64,000 nucleotides of DNA from JARFVT01 sp036677425 (GTDB taxonomy: Bacteria; Pseudomonadota; Alphaproteobacteria; UBA8366; Aestuariispiraceae). Location of the stretch: positions 496,001 through 560,000 of the forward strand of contig JARFVT010000013.1 of the NCBI GenBank assembly GCA_036677425.1, read 5' to 3'. Shown in pieces: positions 30,132 through 39,686 of this stretch. The notes beneath the pieces are model-generated. The model saw only the letters and a program-made list of their open reading frames with translations, ran no database searches and had not been told where the DNA came from. Both the position numbers and the translations under genes were made by a program. How positions within the stretch are numbered: position 1 is the stretch's first letter; each line of letters opens with the position of its first letter.

Positions 30132-30926
30132 TTAATCTTCGAAATGTCCTGCGGCGGCAAATGCCCCGCCTTGAAACCGTATCGCAGGATCATCATGATT
30201 GTTGATTTCTGCTGTTAATTTGGCATCATTTTCGAATTGTTGCGAATTATCATTGGGTTTCCAGCCAATATAGCTGGTTAAACTATTATCCCACCATTTT
30301 TGCTTGTTATCTGATACGCCATAAATTACCGCATAGCCAAGGCGGTCAATTTGATATATTTTTTTAACCAAATCGGTAAGATCATCAAAACTTAGCCATG
30401 TGGCTAACATTCGTCTGTTAATCGGTTTGGGAAAAGATGAACCAATCCTAATACTGGCAGTTTCAATGCCAAATTTATCAAAATAATAGCGGGCTAAATT
30501 CTCGCCAAAACATTTTGAAAGACCGTAAATACTATCGGGGCGCATTGGTGAGTTCGCATCAAGCATATCTTCACGTTTATGGAAGCCAATTGCATGGTTG
30601 GAGCTGGCAAATAAAATGCGTTTCACACCTTTTTTCCTTGCTGCCTCATAAATATTATAAGCGCCTTTAATATTTGCCTCTAAAATATTATTAAAACTAT
30701 CTTCGATGGAAATACCGCCTAAATGAATTATATAATCACAACCATCGACTAAATCCATGACTTTATCAATATTCGATAAATCACATTTTATTATTTCTTC
30801 GCCATCACGTGTCTTACCTAAATTTTTAATATCAGATAGGCGCAAAATTGATTGCCAGCCATTTAAATTGTCACGCAAAATAGTGCCAAGCATACCCGCA
30901 GCACCAGTTAATAAAACACGCGACAT
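30132..30926 (-). CDS. udh: Uronate dehydrogenase
   Basis: NAD-dependent short-chain/epimerase-fold enzyme oxidising D-galacturonate or D-glucuronate to the aldaro-lactone, the first step of the oxidative hexuronate pathway. The nucleotide-binding GAAGMLG motif, YIIHLGGISIEDSF, FASSNHAIGF, the catalytic YGLSK with CFGENLARYYFDKFG, ASIRIGSSFPKP and the C-terminal KWWDNSL-SYIGWKP and RFQGGAFA agree closely with the known agrobacterial Udh. 264 residues, normal. It is the last gene of the minus-strand arm dctP-dctQ-dctM-udh. Confidence 0.93.
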   Translation of the reverse strand: MSRVLLTGAAGMLGTILRDNLNGWQSILRLSDIKNLGKTRDGEEIIKCDLSNIDKVMDLVDGCDYIIHLGGISIEDSFNNILEANIKGAYNIYEAARKKGVKRILFASSNHAIGFHKREDMLDANSPMRPDSIYGLSKCFGENLARYYFDKFGIETASIRIGSSFPKPINRRMLATWLSFDDLTDLVKKIYQIDRLGYAVIYGVSDNKQKWWDNSLTSYIGWKPNDNSQQFENDAKLTAEINNHDDPAIRFQGGAFAAAGHFED

Positions 30927-30980
30927 TATAATTTCCGAACTAAATTTTTTAAAACTATTAAACGGTAATATTTCATATTA

Positions 30981-32264
30981 TCATTGCGCCAACCAATTTG
31001 GTAAAGCCAATGACACGGCGGGTATGAATGATGTTAACATCAATGCAGCAAGGATTGCGCCGTAAAATGGCCATATGCTCTTAACAGCTCGTTCAATTGG
31101 AACATTACCAATAGCACAACCAACGAATAAACATGAACCAACTGGCGGTGTGCATAAACCAAGACCTAAATTCATCATTAAAACCATCTCAAATTTCACA
31201 GGATCCATACCGATAGATGTGGCAACAGGAAGAAAAATTGGCGTGCATATTAATATAAGTGCTGCCATATCCATCATCATTCCAAGAAATAGTAACATTA
31301 CATTAATCATTAATATAATGATAATAGGATTATCAGAAATACCATACATGAAGCTAATCATTTTTGTTGGCACTTGAAAATATGTTAATAAATAAGCAAA
31401 AGAACCAGCGCAGGCAATAAGAATTAATACCATCGAAGTGGTTTTAACGGAGCTTACTACGGCTAGTTTAAATTTTCTCCATGTTAAGGCGCGATAGACA
31501 AAAATAGTTACAAAAAATGCATATATTGCACCAAAAGCTCCAGATTCTGTGATTGTAAATACGCCAGACAACACACCACCAACAATAATAACCGCAGTGA
31601 ATAGCCCAGGAAGCGCGGTTATGAAGGAAATGAATAATGATGTAAAACCGGGAAATACTTCAGACTTATAGCCACGATGCACGGCAACAACATAGGCAGA
31701 CACGGCAAGGCATATACACATTAAAATTCCAGGAACAACACCAGCCATGAATAATTGGGTTATCGATACACCACCACCAGCAGCAACGGCAAATAAAATC
31801 ATATTATGGCTGGGTGGTATCATAATGCCCGCAATTGATGATGTCACAGTTACATTGACCGCATAATCATCATCATAGCCCTTTTCTTTCATCACAGGAA
31901 TTAAAATTGATCCTAATGCCGATATATCGGCAACGGCTGAGCCTGAAATACCACCAAATAGCATGGATGAAAAAACATTAACAATGCCAAGCCCACCGCG
32001 CATTGCTCCAACAGCCGATGAGGCAAATCGCACTTACCTTGCGGCAATGCCACCCTGAAACATTAATTCGCCAGCAAATATAAAAAACGGTATTGCCAAA
32101 AGAGCAAACATATTAATACCAGATGTAATGCGTTGAAATGCAATAATAAGCGGTAACCCTTCGACAAAGAATGCTGATACTGCGGCAATCCCCAATGCAA
32201 ATGCTACGGGAATGCCAATAACCACACAAAGTGCAAACATTCCAAAAACTACTAATAAGCCCAT
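30981..32264 (-). pseudogene. dctM: TRAP transporter large permease DctM (hexuronate), one in-frame TAA
   Basis: Large membrane subunit of a tripartite periplasmic transporter, about 12 helices. The ATG at 32262-32264 has AAGGA eight bases upstream. The N-terminal part includes GIPVAFALGIAAVSAF and FALLAIPFFIFAGELMFQGGIAAR; a TAA at 32034-32036 follows, then VRFASSAVGAMRGGLG in the same frame. The family has Leu at the interrupted position (TTA to TAA). The rest is complete, including GDISGSAVADISALGSI-like and IMIPPSHNMILFAV segments, to the stop at 30981. Total 427 codons, normal. With the stop effective, uptake by this system fails although dctP and dctQ are intact. Confidence 0.92.
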
Positions 32265-32351
32265 GAATAATTTCCTTATGTTATATATACCGCTGTTATT
32301 TGCTGTTATTATCAAGTGTCAGGAGATTCTCATTTTATCTGGTTGTTAGAT

Positions 32352-32879
32352 TTATTGGTCTAGTGGATCTGAAATTTCTAGCTCACCTTTGAAGAAAGGT
32401 ATCAAATGACCAATTGAAAATAATGCGACAAATACTCCGCAAAGCATTATTGGTATGGGGCGTAATCCTTCTGGTAAATTAATTAGTGGTATTTTTGTTG
32501 TCCATTTAAACAAAACTAAATCATTGCTATATATCGCCATTAAAATGCCAAAAACTAACAAGAAAATATATGATATTAATTCAAATAACCGCCTTATTAA
32601 TGGTGGGCTTATTTCCCTAAAGAATGACACACCCATATGGGTATTTCTATGAATTCCAACAGCTGCTCCTAAAAATGCAATGTAAACCACCAATAATAAT
32701 GCTATTTGTTCAACCCATGTGGGGGTTGAATTTAAAATATAGCGACCAAAAACCAACCAGCCAAAAATTACTGTTAAAAAAACTAATGCTATACCCGTAG
32801 TCAATACGCAAATATCGCATATGCGATCAAGAATTTGATCATATATGGATTTGCCTGCTTTGATGTTTTTTCCTGACAT
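32352..32879 (-). CDS. dctQ: TRAP transporter small permease DctQ (hexuronate)
   Basis: Small four-helix membrane subunit pairing with DctM. Helices lie around residues 18-40, 52-72, 90-112 and 137-158. The conserved second-helix region reads NSTPTWVEQIALLLVVYIAFLGA (split by the helix start) with AAVGIHRNTHMGV after it. About 175 residues from ATG 32879, chosen because GGGA precedes it by seven bases; an upstream TTG at 32894 is possible. Lies between dctP and dctM on the same strand. Confidence 0.9.
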   Translation of the reverse strand: MSGKNIKAGKSIYDQILDRICDICVLTTGIALVFLTVIFGWLVFGRYILNSTPTWVEQIALLLVVYIAFLGAAVGIHRNTHMGVSFFREISPPLIRRLFELISYIFLLVFGILMAIYSNDLVLFKWTTKIPLINLPEGLRPIPIMLCGVFVALFSIGHLIPFFKGELEISDPLDQ

Positions 32880-32964
32880 AATATTCCCAATCAAATCAGA
32901 TTGTAATAATTACTTACCAATGGCTATGTATGACCATTGGTAGTAATTTAAAATTAATTAGAAC

Positions 32965-33951
32965 TTATTTGGTGTTTTTAATTAATTCAACTAATGGCAC
33001 TAAATTAGGGTTATCAGCTAAATATTTAGCATGCACAGGCTTCATTGCATCCATGAAAGCTTGTTTATTGGGGATCTCATTAAATTTAACACCACCAGCC
33101 ATAACTTTTTTCCTGCTGGATGCTGCGCGTTTTTTCCATAATTGACGTTGCAAATTTGCGGATATACGTGCTGCTTCTTTAACTGCTTTTTTATCTTTAG
33201 AAGATAATTTATTATATTCAGATGTATTAATACAAACGCATTCTGGAATGATTAAATGTTGTGATAGAGAATAAAATTTTGCCACTTCAAAATGACCCGT
33301 TGCCTCATATGACGGCCAGTTATTTTCGGCACCATCAACAACACCAGTTTTTAATGATTGGTATACTTCTGAAAAAGCCATGGGCGAAGGATTGCCACCT
33401 AATGCGGATATCATCCCAGAATAAAGATCATTATTCATCACTCTTATTTTTAAACCTTTCAGATCGTCAGGAACCATTATCGGGTGCTTTGAATTATAAA
33501 ATGACCTTGCACCAGAATCATACCATGCCAATGCTGTTAGCCCTATTTTTTCCATACCTGCACTAATTTCATCACCTGCTGCGCCATCTAATGCCCGATG
33601 CATATGGTCCATATTTTTAAATATGAAAGGTAATGAGACCACATTTGCTTCTGCTGCCATTGGGCCAATGGGGCCTAGGTTAAAATTACCAATAGCTAGC
33701 CCACCAATGCGTACCTGTTCAATGGCATCTGATTGGTTGCCCAATGTTCCAGCATTGTACATTTTCAAAGTTATACGGCCTTCAGTTTTTTCCGCAATAA
33801 GAGATGAAAATTTTCCCATTGCAACAGTATTAGGATAGCCTTCACCATGGATATTCCATCCTTTCCATTCTGCTGCTTGTGTCATGAATGCAGAGGTTGA
33901 AATTACTGTGGTTACGGCTATTTTTATAGCTATTTTTTTAAAATTATACAT
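32965..33951 (-). CDS. dctP: TRAP transporter substrate-binding protein DctP (hexuronate)
   Basis: Periplasmic solute-binding protein of 328 residues. Signal peptide: KK-rich start, hydrophobic core ending TSAFMTQAAEW. The family features include the conserved arginine region LKGLKIRVMNNDLYSGMISALGGNP, followed by SEVYQSLKTGVVDGAENNWPSY. The substrate cannot be read from the sequence alone; a hexuronate or aldarate is inferred because the gene is bounded by udh and the uronate-specific catabolic genes. First gene of the leftward arm, with the shared promoter region and GntR regulator upstream. Confidence 0.92.
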   Translation of the reverse strand: MYNFKKIAIKIAVTTVISTSAFMTQAAEWKGWNIHGEGYPNTVAMGKFSSLIAEKTEGRITLKMYNAGTLGNQSDAIEQVRIGGLAIGNFNLGPIGPMAAEANVVSLPFIFKNMDHMHRALDGAAGDEISAGMEKIGLTALAWYDSGARSFYNSKHPIMVPDDLKGLKIRVMNNDLYSGMISALGGNPSPMAFSEVYQSLKTGVVDGAENNWPSYEATGHFEVAKFYSLSQHLIIPECVCINTSEYNKLSSKDKKAVKEAARISANLQRQLWKKRAASSRKKVMAGGVKFNEIPNKQAFMDAMKPVHAKYLADNPNLVPLVELIKNTK

Positions 33952-34062
33952 GAATTATATTCTCCCGATCATTGATATATTTATGTAACAAAAATATTTA
34001 AAATAAATTCTTACCCTATGCCAATCATTGCAAATTACATGCGGTGGCGATATGATGGTTGC

Positions 34063-34100
34063 ATATGATCATATCAATTGTCAATATTCATATGATGAAT
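34063..34100. promoter_or_regulatory. Candidate GntR operators in the dctP/gntR divergent promoter
   Basis: Two palindromes between divergent dctP and the GntR gene: a perfect ATATGATCATAT at 34063-34074, and ATTCAT-ATG-ATGAAT at 34086-34100. Both share CATATGAT, which also occurs in part at 34050-34056. Dyads of this kind in a short divergent region are usual sites for FadR-type GntR proteins, so autoregulation and control of the dctPQM-udh arm are likely. Not a match to any operator I can cite exactly. Confidence 0.45.
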
Positions 34101-34205
34101 TATTAAATATATTTATTTTATATTGCTGTTATGGTCATATATTTTATTGTTTATAGGGTTAAAATATGATGTTAGTTAGGAATATTATCTAAATGAGAAA
34201 ATATA

Positions 34206-34922
34206 ATGTCTGATAAAAAATTAAGTTTAACACAGCAGGTGATTAACCAGTTACGTGATAGTATTAAATGTGGGGATATTTTGCCAGGCGATAAATTGCC
34301 AACCGAAAAAAAGTTAATTAATCAATATTCGGTTAGTAGAACCGTTATCCGCGAGGCTATATCAGGTTTAAAGGCCGATGGTATATTAACATCACGACAA
34401 GGCTCAGGGGTGTTTGTATTGAAGAAATCCCGACAAATTGAAACTCTTGCCTTGTTAAGCGAAAGCCCACAAACAATATCAGATGTTATTGAATCATTGG
34501 AATTACGTGCTGCAGTAGAGACTGGCGCAGCTATTATGGCAGCAGAAAGATGTTCGCCAGCGCAAGAGGCTGATATATATCAATGTTTTAGGTCTTTTAA
34601 GAAAAAAGTCCTTGCGGAAGAAAATTCTGAAAAAGAGGATTTTTCCTTTCATGTTTCAATCGCCAAGGCCGCAAATAATGATAAATTTGTTGATTTTTTA
34701 ACATTGCTTGGTCGTAATATTATTCCGCGCTCGCAATTGCGGGTTGAGGCAAATTTAGCGCAAGATATGGCTGTAGAAAATAGAATTTTATTGGAGCATG
34801 AGGCAATCATGGAGGCAATAACAAGCCATGATGTTGATGCTGCAAGGATAGCTATGCATGAGCATTTAACAAAGGGCGGAAAACGTTACCGTGATTTAGC
34901 GCGGGTTGTGCAATCAATTTAG
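34206..34922 (+). CDS. GntR-family regulator, FadR subfamily
   Basis: 238-residue regulator. The N-terminal winged helix-turn-helix reads LTQQVINQLRDSIKCGDILPGDKLP in the first part, then YSVSRTVIREAISGLKADGIL and the wing RQGSGVFV. The C-terminal FCD all-helical ligand domain has ELRAAVETGAAIMAAERC, with metal-site-like His in FHVSIAKAANND, LLEHEAIMEAI and MHEHLTKGG. In the oxidative hexuronate clusters of alphaproteobacteria a FadR-type GntR regulator responding to pathway intermediates is standard. Divergent from dctP and 119 bp before kdgD. Confidence 0.92.
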   Translation: MSDKKLSLTQQVINQLRDSIKCGDILPGDKLPTEKKLINQYSVSRTVIREAISGLKADGILTSRQGSGVFVLKKSRQIETLALLSESPQTISDVIESLELRAAVETGAAIMAAERCSPAQEADIYQCFRSFKKKVLAEENSEKEDFSFHVSIAKAANNDKFVDFLTLLGRNIIPRSQLRVEANLAQDMAVENRILLEHEAIMEAITSHDVDAARIAMHEHLTKGGKRYRDLARVVQSI

Positions 34923-35041
34923 ATTAAAATTATTTAACATATCAATAATAAAATTCATCATACAAATATTGACATTAGTTTTTTATTAGTTATTGTTAAT
35001 TTCATATAATTTAGAATTTTGCCATATAGAAAGTCAATATA

Positions 35042-35944
35042 ATGCAGCCAGTTGAATTACAAAAAATAATAGCATCAGGACTTCTTTCTTTCCCTGTTAC
35101 CCATTTTGATGATAATTTGGAATTTGATAAATCTAGCTATCAAGACCATATAGCATGGTTATCACAATATGATGCGGCAGCATTATTTGCCGCAGGTGGC
35201 ACGGGTGAATTATTTTCATTAACGCCAGATGAAATAATCGAGGTTGTAAAATCGGCAAAGCAGGTATCTGGTGATATGCCAATAATTGCAGGTTGTGGAT
35301 ATGGTACGAAAATGGCCGTTGATATTGCGCGTAATATGCAGGCGGTTGGTGCTGATGGGATATTGCTTTTACCTAATTATCTTATTGCTGGCACGCAAAA
35401 TGGGTTGTTTAACCATATTAAGGCTGTTTGTGATGCGGTTGATATTGGTGTTATTATTTATAATCGTGCAAATTCAATTGTAAAGGCGAAAACCATATTA
35501 AGGCTTGTTGAAAGCTGCCCAAATTTAATTGGTTTTAAAGATGGTACAGGCGATATTAATCTTGTCCGTGAAATTATCGTTAAATGTGGCGACAGATTAT
35601 CATATGTTGGTGGAATGCCAACCCATGAGATGTTTGCAGAGGCATATGATGCGATGGGTATCAGCACTTATTCATCGGCAGTATTTAATTTTATCCCAGA
35701 ATTAGCATTAGAATTTTATAGGGCAATGCGGGCAAAAGATAAAATAACTATAGATAGAATATTGCGCGATTTCTTTTATCCATTCATGGAAATTCGTGAT
35801 CTTGCACCTGGTTATGCGGTATCAATTATAAAGGCGGGTGTAACGGCAGTTGGGCGTAATGGTGGCGCGGTTCGTCCACCATTGTCTGATTTGCGTAATG
35901 ATGAAATGGAACGCCTTGTGGAATTAGTAAAAGATTATCAATAG
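35042..35944 (+). CDS. kdgD: 5-dehydro-4-deoxyglucarate dehydratase
   Basis: DapA-superfamily TIM barrel that dehydrates and decarboxylates 5-keto-4-deoxy-D-glucarate to 2-oxoglutarate semialdehyde. The FAAGGTGELFSLTPDE signature near residue 50, the catalytic tyrosine in GVIIYNRAN and the Schiff-base lysine in LIGFKDGTGDI are all present. 300 residues, typical. The C-terminal GYAVSIIKAGVTAVGRNGGAVRPPL is characteristic of the KdgD group. First gene of the rightward arm kdgD-gci-gli-aldehyde dehydrogenase, spaced 20-40 bp from each other. Confidence 0.93.
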   Translation: MQPVELQKIIASGLLSFPVTHFDDNLEFDKSSYQDHIAWLSQYDAAALFAAGGTGELFSLTPDEIIEVVKSAKQVSGDMPIIAGCGYGTKMAVDIARNMQAVGADGILLLPNYLIAGTQNGLFNHIKAVCDAVDIGVIIYNRANSIVKAKTILRLVESCPNLIGFKDGTGDINLVREIIVKCGDRLSYVGGMPTHEMFAEAYDAMGISTYSSAVFNFIPELALEFYRAMRAKDKITIDRILRDFFYPFMEIRDLAPGYAVSIIKAGVTAVGRNGGAVRPPLSDLRNDEMERLVELVKDYQ

Positions 35945-35964
35945 TCATTAATAAAGGCGCTGTT

Positions 35965-37095
35965 ATGAAAATTTTTGAAATCAAGACCCATTTACTTTAT
36001 CACCAATTGGAAAAACCATTTCAATCGTCATTTTCAATTTTTAAGGCAAGGCATCATTGTTTGGTTGAGGTCATTTGCGATAATGGTCTTGTTGGTTGGG
36101 GTGAATGTTTGGGGCCTGCGGATATTAATGCGACAATTGTTAAGTCAATGTCATCGATGATTATTGGGCGTAACCCGCTTGATATTGACCCAATATGGCG
36201 CGATATTTATAATCAATATCGCGATCAAGGCCAACGTGGTCCTATTCATACGGCATTAAGCGGCATTGATATTGCCTTGTGGGATATTATGGGCAAATTT
36301 TTTGAAATGCCGATTTATCAATTAATGGGCGGTGCATATCGAACAAAAATACCAGCATATGCAACTGGTGGTTTTCGTATGATTGGCGAAGATCACGCTA
36401 CAACTTGTGCTAAGGAGATGGCTGATTATGTAGCCGAAGGGTTTAAAGCCGTCAAAATTAAAATTGGTTATGGCATAAAAAGCGATATAAAAACCATTAA
36501 GGCGGTTCGTGCGGCGATTGGTGATGATATTGAATTGATGATCGATGCTAACCACGGTTATGATGCAATCGACGCGGTTACAATTGGCAGAATGGCAGAT
36601 AAATTTAATATTGAATGGTTTGAAGAACCCGTCATTCCAGAGGCATTATGCGCATATCAAGATATAAGGAAAAAACAACCAATAGCAATCGCCGCAGGTG
36701 AAACATGGCATGGATCTTTTGCAATCGCCGATATATTGGAAAAAAAATGTGTTGATATATTACAGCCCGATGTTTGTGGTATTGGTGGATTAAGCGAGGC
36801 TAAAAAAATTATTACCCTTGCCGATATATATCATGTTCGCCTTGTGCCACATGTTTGGGGAACCGCCGTTGCATTGGCAGCAGGGTTGCATTTTCATGCA
36901 ATAATTCCACCATCACCATTGGCGCATGAGGCAAGATCGCCAAAATTAGAATTTGACCAAACATATAACCCATTTAGACAGGCAATAGTAAAGCAACCTA
37001 TTTTGCATAAAAATGGTATGGTTGACGTGCCAAATGGTAATGGTCTTGGTATTGAAATTAATCGTGCGGCCTTAAAAGAATTTGCGCCTGAATAA
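35965..37095 (+). CDS. gci: Galactarolactone cycloisomerase (enolase superfamily)
   Basis: Mandelate-racemase-type enolase-superfamily enzyme that opens D-galactaro-1,4-lactone to 3-deoxy-2-keto-hexarate. It agrees along its length with the agrobacterial Gci: GLVGWGECLGPADIN, RDQGQRGPIHTALSGIDIAL, the catalytic KIKIG pair, metal ligands in LMIDANHGYD, WFEEPV and IAAGETWHG, the base-region LQPDVCGIGGLSE and VPHVWGTAVALAA, and the C-terminal FDQTYNPFRQA. 376 residues. Enzyme specificity within this superfamily is usually hard to call, but the full-length agreement and neighbours make this one firm. Confidence 0.9.
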   Translation: MKIFEIKTHLLYHQLEKPFQSSFSIFKARHHCLVEVICDNGLVGWGECLGPADINATIVKSMSSMIIGRNPLDIDPIWRDIYNQYRDQGQRGPIHTALSGIDIALWDIMGKFFEMPIYQLMGGAYRTKIPAYATGGFRMIGEDHATTCAKEMADYVAEGFKAVKIKIGYGIKSDIKTIKAVRAAIGDDIELMIDANHGYDAIDAVTIGRMADKFNIEWFEEPVIPEALCAYQDIRKKQPIAIAAGETWHGSFAIADILEKKCVDILQPDVCGIGGLSEAKKIITLADIYHVRLVPHVWGTAVALAAGLHFHAIIPPSPLAHEARSPKLEFDQTYNPFRQAIVKQPILHKNGMVDVPNGNGLGIEINRAALKEFAPE

Positions 37096-37122
37096 AAAAT
37101 AAAGTTATAAAAGGATTAAATA

Positions 37123-37974
37123 ATGTTTAGAATTTTGGAAGGTAAACCGCCAGAAATAACCTTGCCAAGCGGTAGTATTGATTGCCATATCCATATTTTT
37201 GATAGTGCAAGATTTAAACATCAAAATGGCGGCCCCGCGTTACCTGCTGATGCTTTAATTTCGCATTATAAAAAAGTCCAAAATTGGCTGGGTATGGAAA
37301 AAGTTGTAATAGCTCAAGGTAACGCTTACCAATTTAATAATGAATGCATTTTGAATGCTTTATCGCATTTCGGCAATAAAGCACGCGCTATAGTTGCCGT
37401 GCCAGCAAGCATAAGTGATGATGAAATTAATCGCATGACGGCACTTGGCGTTTGCGGCGCACGTATCATGAATATTTTACAAGGTGCGGCTGGTTTAGAT
37501 AAAATGCTGGATATAAATGCCCGCATTAATCAATTTGGATGGAGCATGATAGTGCAATTTGATGGGTGTGATATTTTAGAGCATATTCCGCTATTAGAAA
37601 AAATAAAAGGCAATTATGTCATCGATCATACAGGTAAATTTTTAGAGCCAGTTAGCGTTGATAGCCCTGAATTTGCCGCATTGTTAAGGCTTATTGACCG
37701 TGGCAATTGTTATGTTAAGCTTGCTGGTTGTTATGAAACATCTAAAAATGGGTTTCCTAATTATTTGGATGTTGCAGCATTATCGAAAGCCCTTATAATA
37801 CATGCACCAGATCGAATTATTTGGGGATCGAACTGGCCACATAATATGGCAGTTTCAAAAGAAAATTATCCTGATGATGTGCATCTGTTGAATTTAGTCA
37901 ATCAATGGGCTGGCAGCACAGAAAATCGCCAAAAGATTTTTGTCGATAATCCCTCACAGCTATATAATTTTTAA
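37123..37974 (+). CDS. gli: Galactarolactone isomerase (amidohydrolase family)
   Basis: TIM-barrel amidohydrolase-superfamily protein of 283 residues related to 2-pyrone-4,6-dicarboxylate lactonase. In this context it should convert D-galactaro-1,5-lactone (the Udh product) to the 1,4-lactone used by Gci. Visible elements: SIDCHIHIFDSARF with the HxH motif, VIAQGNAYQFNNECIL, VIDHTGKF and the late acidic/tryptophan motif RIIWGSNWPHN. The assignment rests on family plus position between gci and the aldehyde dehydrogenase, as in Agrobacterium. Confidence 0.87.
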   Translation: MFRILEGKPPEITLPSGSIDCHIHIFDSARFKHQNGGPALPADALISHYKKVQNWLGMEKVVIAQGNAYQFNNECILNALSHFGNKARAIVAVPASISDDEINRMTALGVCGARIMNILQGAAGLDKMLDINARINQFGWSMIVQFDGCDILEHIPLLEKIKGNYVIDHTGKFLEPVSVDSPEFAALLRLIDRGNCYVKLAGCYETSKNGFPNYLDVAALSKALIIHAPDRIIWGSNWPHNMAVSKENYPDDVHLLNLVNQWAGSTENRQKIFVDNPSQLYNF

Positions 37975-38015
37975 GTCAAATTTAATTTTAGTTATAATTT
38001 TAAGGAAATAAAATA

Positions 38016-39605
38016 ATGTCAATAACAGGAAAACATTTTATCAATGGCAATTGGATCGGTGGTGATAGCAGCTTTCAAGCTGATAATCCTACTACTAATT
38101 CCAAAAATAATGTATCATTTTTTAATGGAACTGTCGAACAAATTAACGATGCGGCGCTTGCTGCTGGTAATTGTGCCGAAGAATTTGCATCAATGGCAAT
38201 ATCAAAACGTGCTAATTTTTTACGTGAAATAGCCAATGAAATTGATGCAAGGGGCGAAGATTTAACAAAGATTGGTCAAAGTGAAACCGCATTGCCCGCC
38301 ATGCGTCTTGATGGCGAACGCGGTCGCACCGTTGGTCAATTGCGTTTCTTTGCCGATTGGATAGAAGAAGGATCATGGTTAAAGGCCAGAATTGACAGCG
38401 CAATGCCAGATCGTCAACCATTGCCAAGACCAGATATTCGTGTTTGTAACAAGGCATTGGGTCCTGTTGGTGTGTTTGGCGCATCAAATTTCCCATTGGC
38501 TTTTTCGGCGGCGGGTGGTGATACGGCATCGGCCTTGGCGGCGGGTTGCCCTGTGGTTGTTAAGGCACATAGCGCACATCCTGGCACATCAGAAATAGTA
38601 GCCCAAGCCATCGATGCGGCAATAAAATCATACAAAATGCCAGCGGGTGTCTTTTCAATGGTCCAAGGCGGTGATCGCAGCGTCGGTCAGGCTTTGGTGG
38701 CACATCCAGAAATAAAGGCGATTGGCTTTACTGGTTCATTAGGCGGCGGGCGGGCATTATTTGATATTGCCACATCAAGGCCAGAACCTATCCCATTTTA
38801 TGGCGAGCTTGGCAGTAATAACCCCGTATTTATAATGGCGAATGCTTTGAGCGAAATGGTAAAGGAAATAGCCACATCTTGGGCAGCATCATTAACAATG
38901 GGCGTTGGTCAATTTTGTACTAATCCCGGTGTTATTATTGCCATAAAAGGTGATGCATTGGATGATTTCAAAAAAACAGCGGTTGAAATTTTAAAACAAG
39001 TAACGCCAACTGCCATGTTGACTGATCGTATTGCCAAGGCATATCATCAAACCACTAAATCGCATAAAAATGACGATAGATTAAATTGCCTGTTGGCGGC
39101 GGTGGATAATGATAATCCATTTTGTGCTGCACCTGGTGTTTATAGCGTATCTTATGATATATGGCGTGATAATCAGGATTTAAGCTAAGAAGTTTTTGGC
39201 CCTGCTGCAATCATCATTGAATGTGAAAATGAGGCGGAAATGTTAGAAGTCGCCCGTAATTTCATCGGTCAATTAACCACAACGGTTCATATGGTTGCGG
39301 CTGATACAAAAAGCGTATCAACCCTTATGCCACATCTTGAAAAGAAATCAGGCCGTATTTTGATCAATGGTTTCCCAACAGGGGTCGAAGTCTGCCACAG
39401 CATGGTTCATGGCGGTCCTTATCCTGCAAGTACGGACATTCGTTCAACATCGGTTGGTTCACTGGCGATTGAACGGTTTGTCAGGCCAATTAGCTATCAA
39501 AATATCCCTGATGATCTATTACCAATGGCATTGCAGAATGAAAATCCACTTGCTATTCCACGGCTTGTTTATTGTAAATTTAATGATCAGGCGTTTAAAC
39601 CTTAA
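38016..39605 (+). pseudogene. 2-oxoglutarate semialdehyde dehydrogenase, one in-frame TAA
   Basis: NAD(P)-dependent aldehyde dehydrogenase for the last step of the hexuronate route. The frame opens with ITGKHFINGNWI, contains GVFGASNFPLAFSAAGGD and GFTGSLGGGRALFD, the catalytic Glu (FYGELGSNNP) and the catalytic Cys (GVGQFCTNPGV). TAA at 39186-39188 interrupts NQDLS-stop-EVFGPAA; the family reads E-E-V-F-G-P there, so GAA to TAA explains it. The tail continues in frame with RILINGFPTGVEVCHSMVHGG-type and ERFVRPISYQNIP segments, to 529 codons, the usual length. Truncation removes the oligomerisation and substrate-closing region, so activity is unlikely without readthrough. Confidence 0.92.
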
Positions 39606-39638
39606 GCCAAGATATTTTAATTCTAAATTTATTGAACT

Positions 39639-39670
39639 AATGGCCTGTTACATATTATAACAGGCCATTT
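39639..39670 (+). terminator. Terminator of the hexuronate operon
   Basis: Perfect 12-bp stem AATGGCCTGTTA / TAACAGGCCATT with loop CATATTA, followed by a short T-run. Begins 33 bases after the aldehyde dehydrogenase stop. The next gene starts only 17 bases after it, so that gene may be reached by partial readthrough of the hairpin. Confidence 0.85.
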
Positions 39671-39686
39671 TACTAAGGAATTATCA

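Noticed and set aside
32030..32040. AGGTAAGTG at the dctM stop resembles a splice donor; group I/II intron considered
   Set aside because: Family coding resumes at the very next codon, so nothing is inserted.
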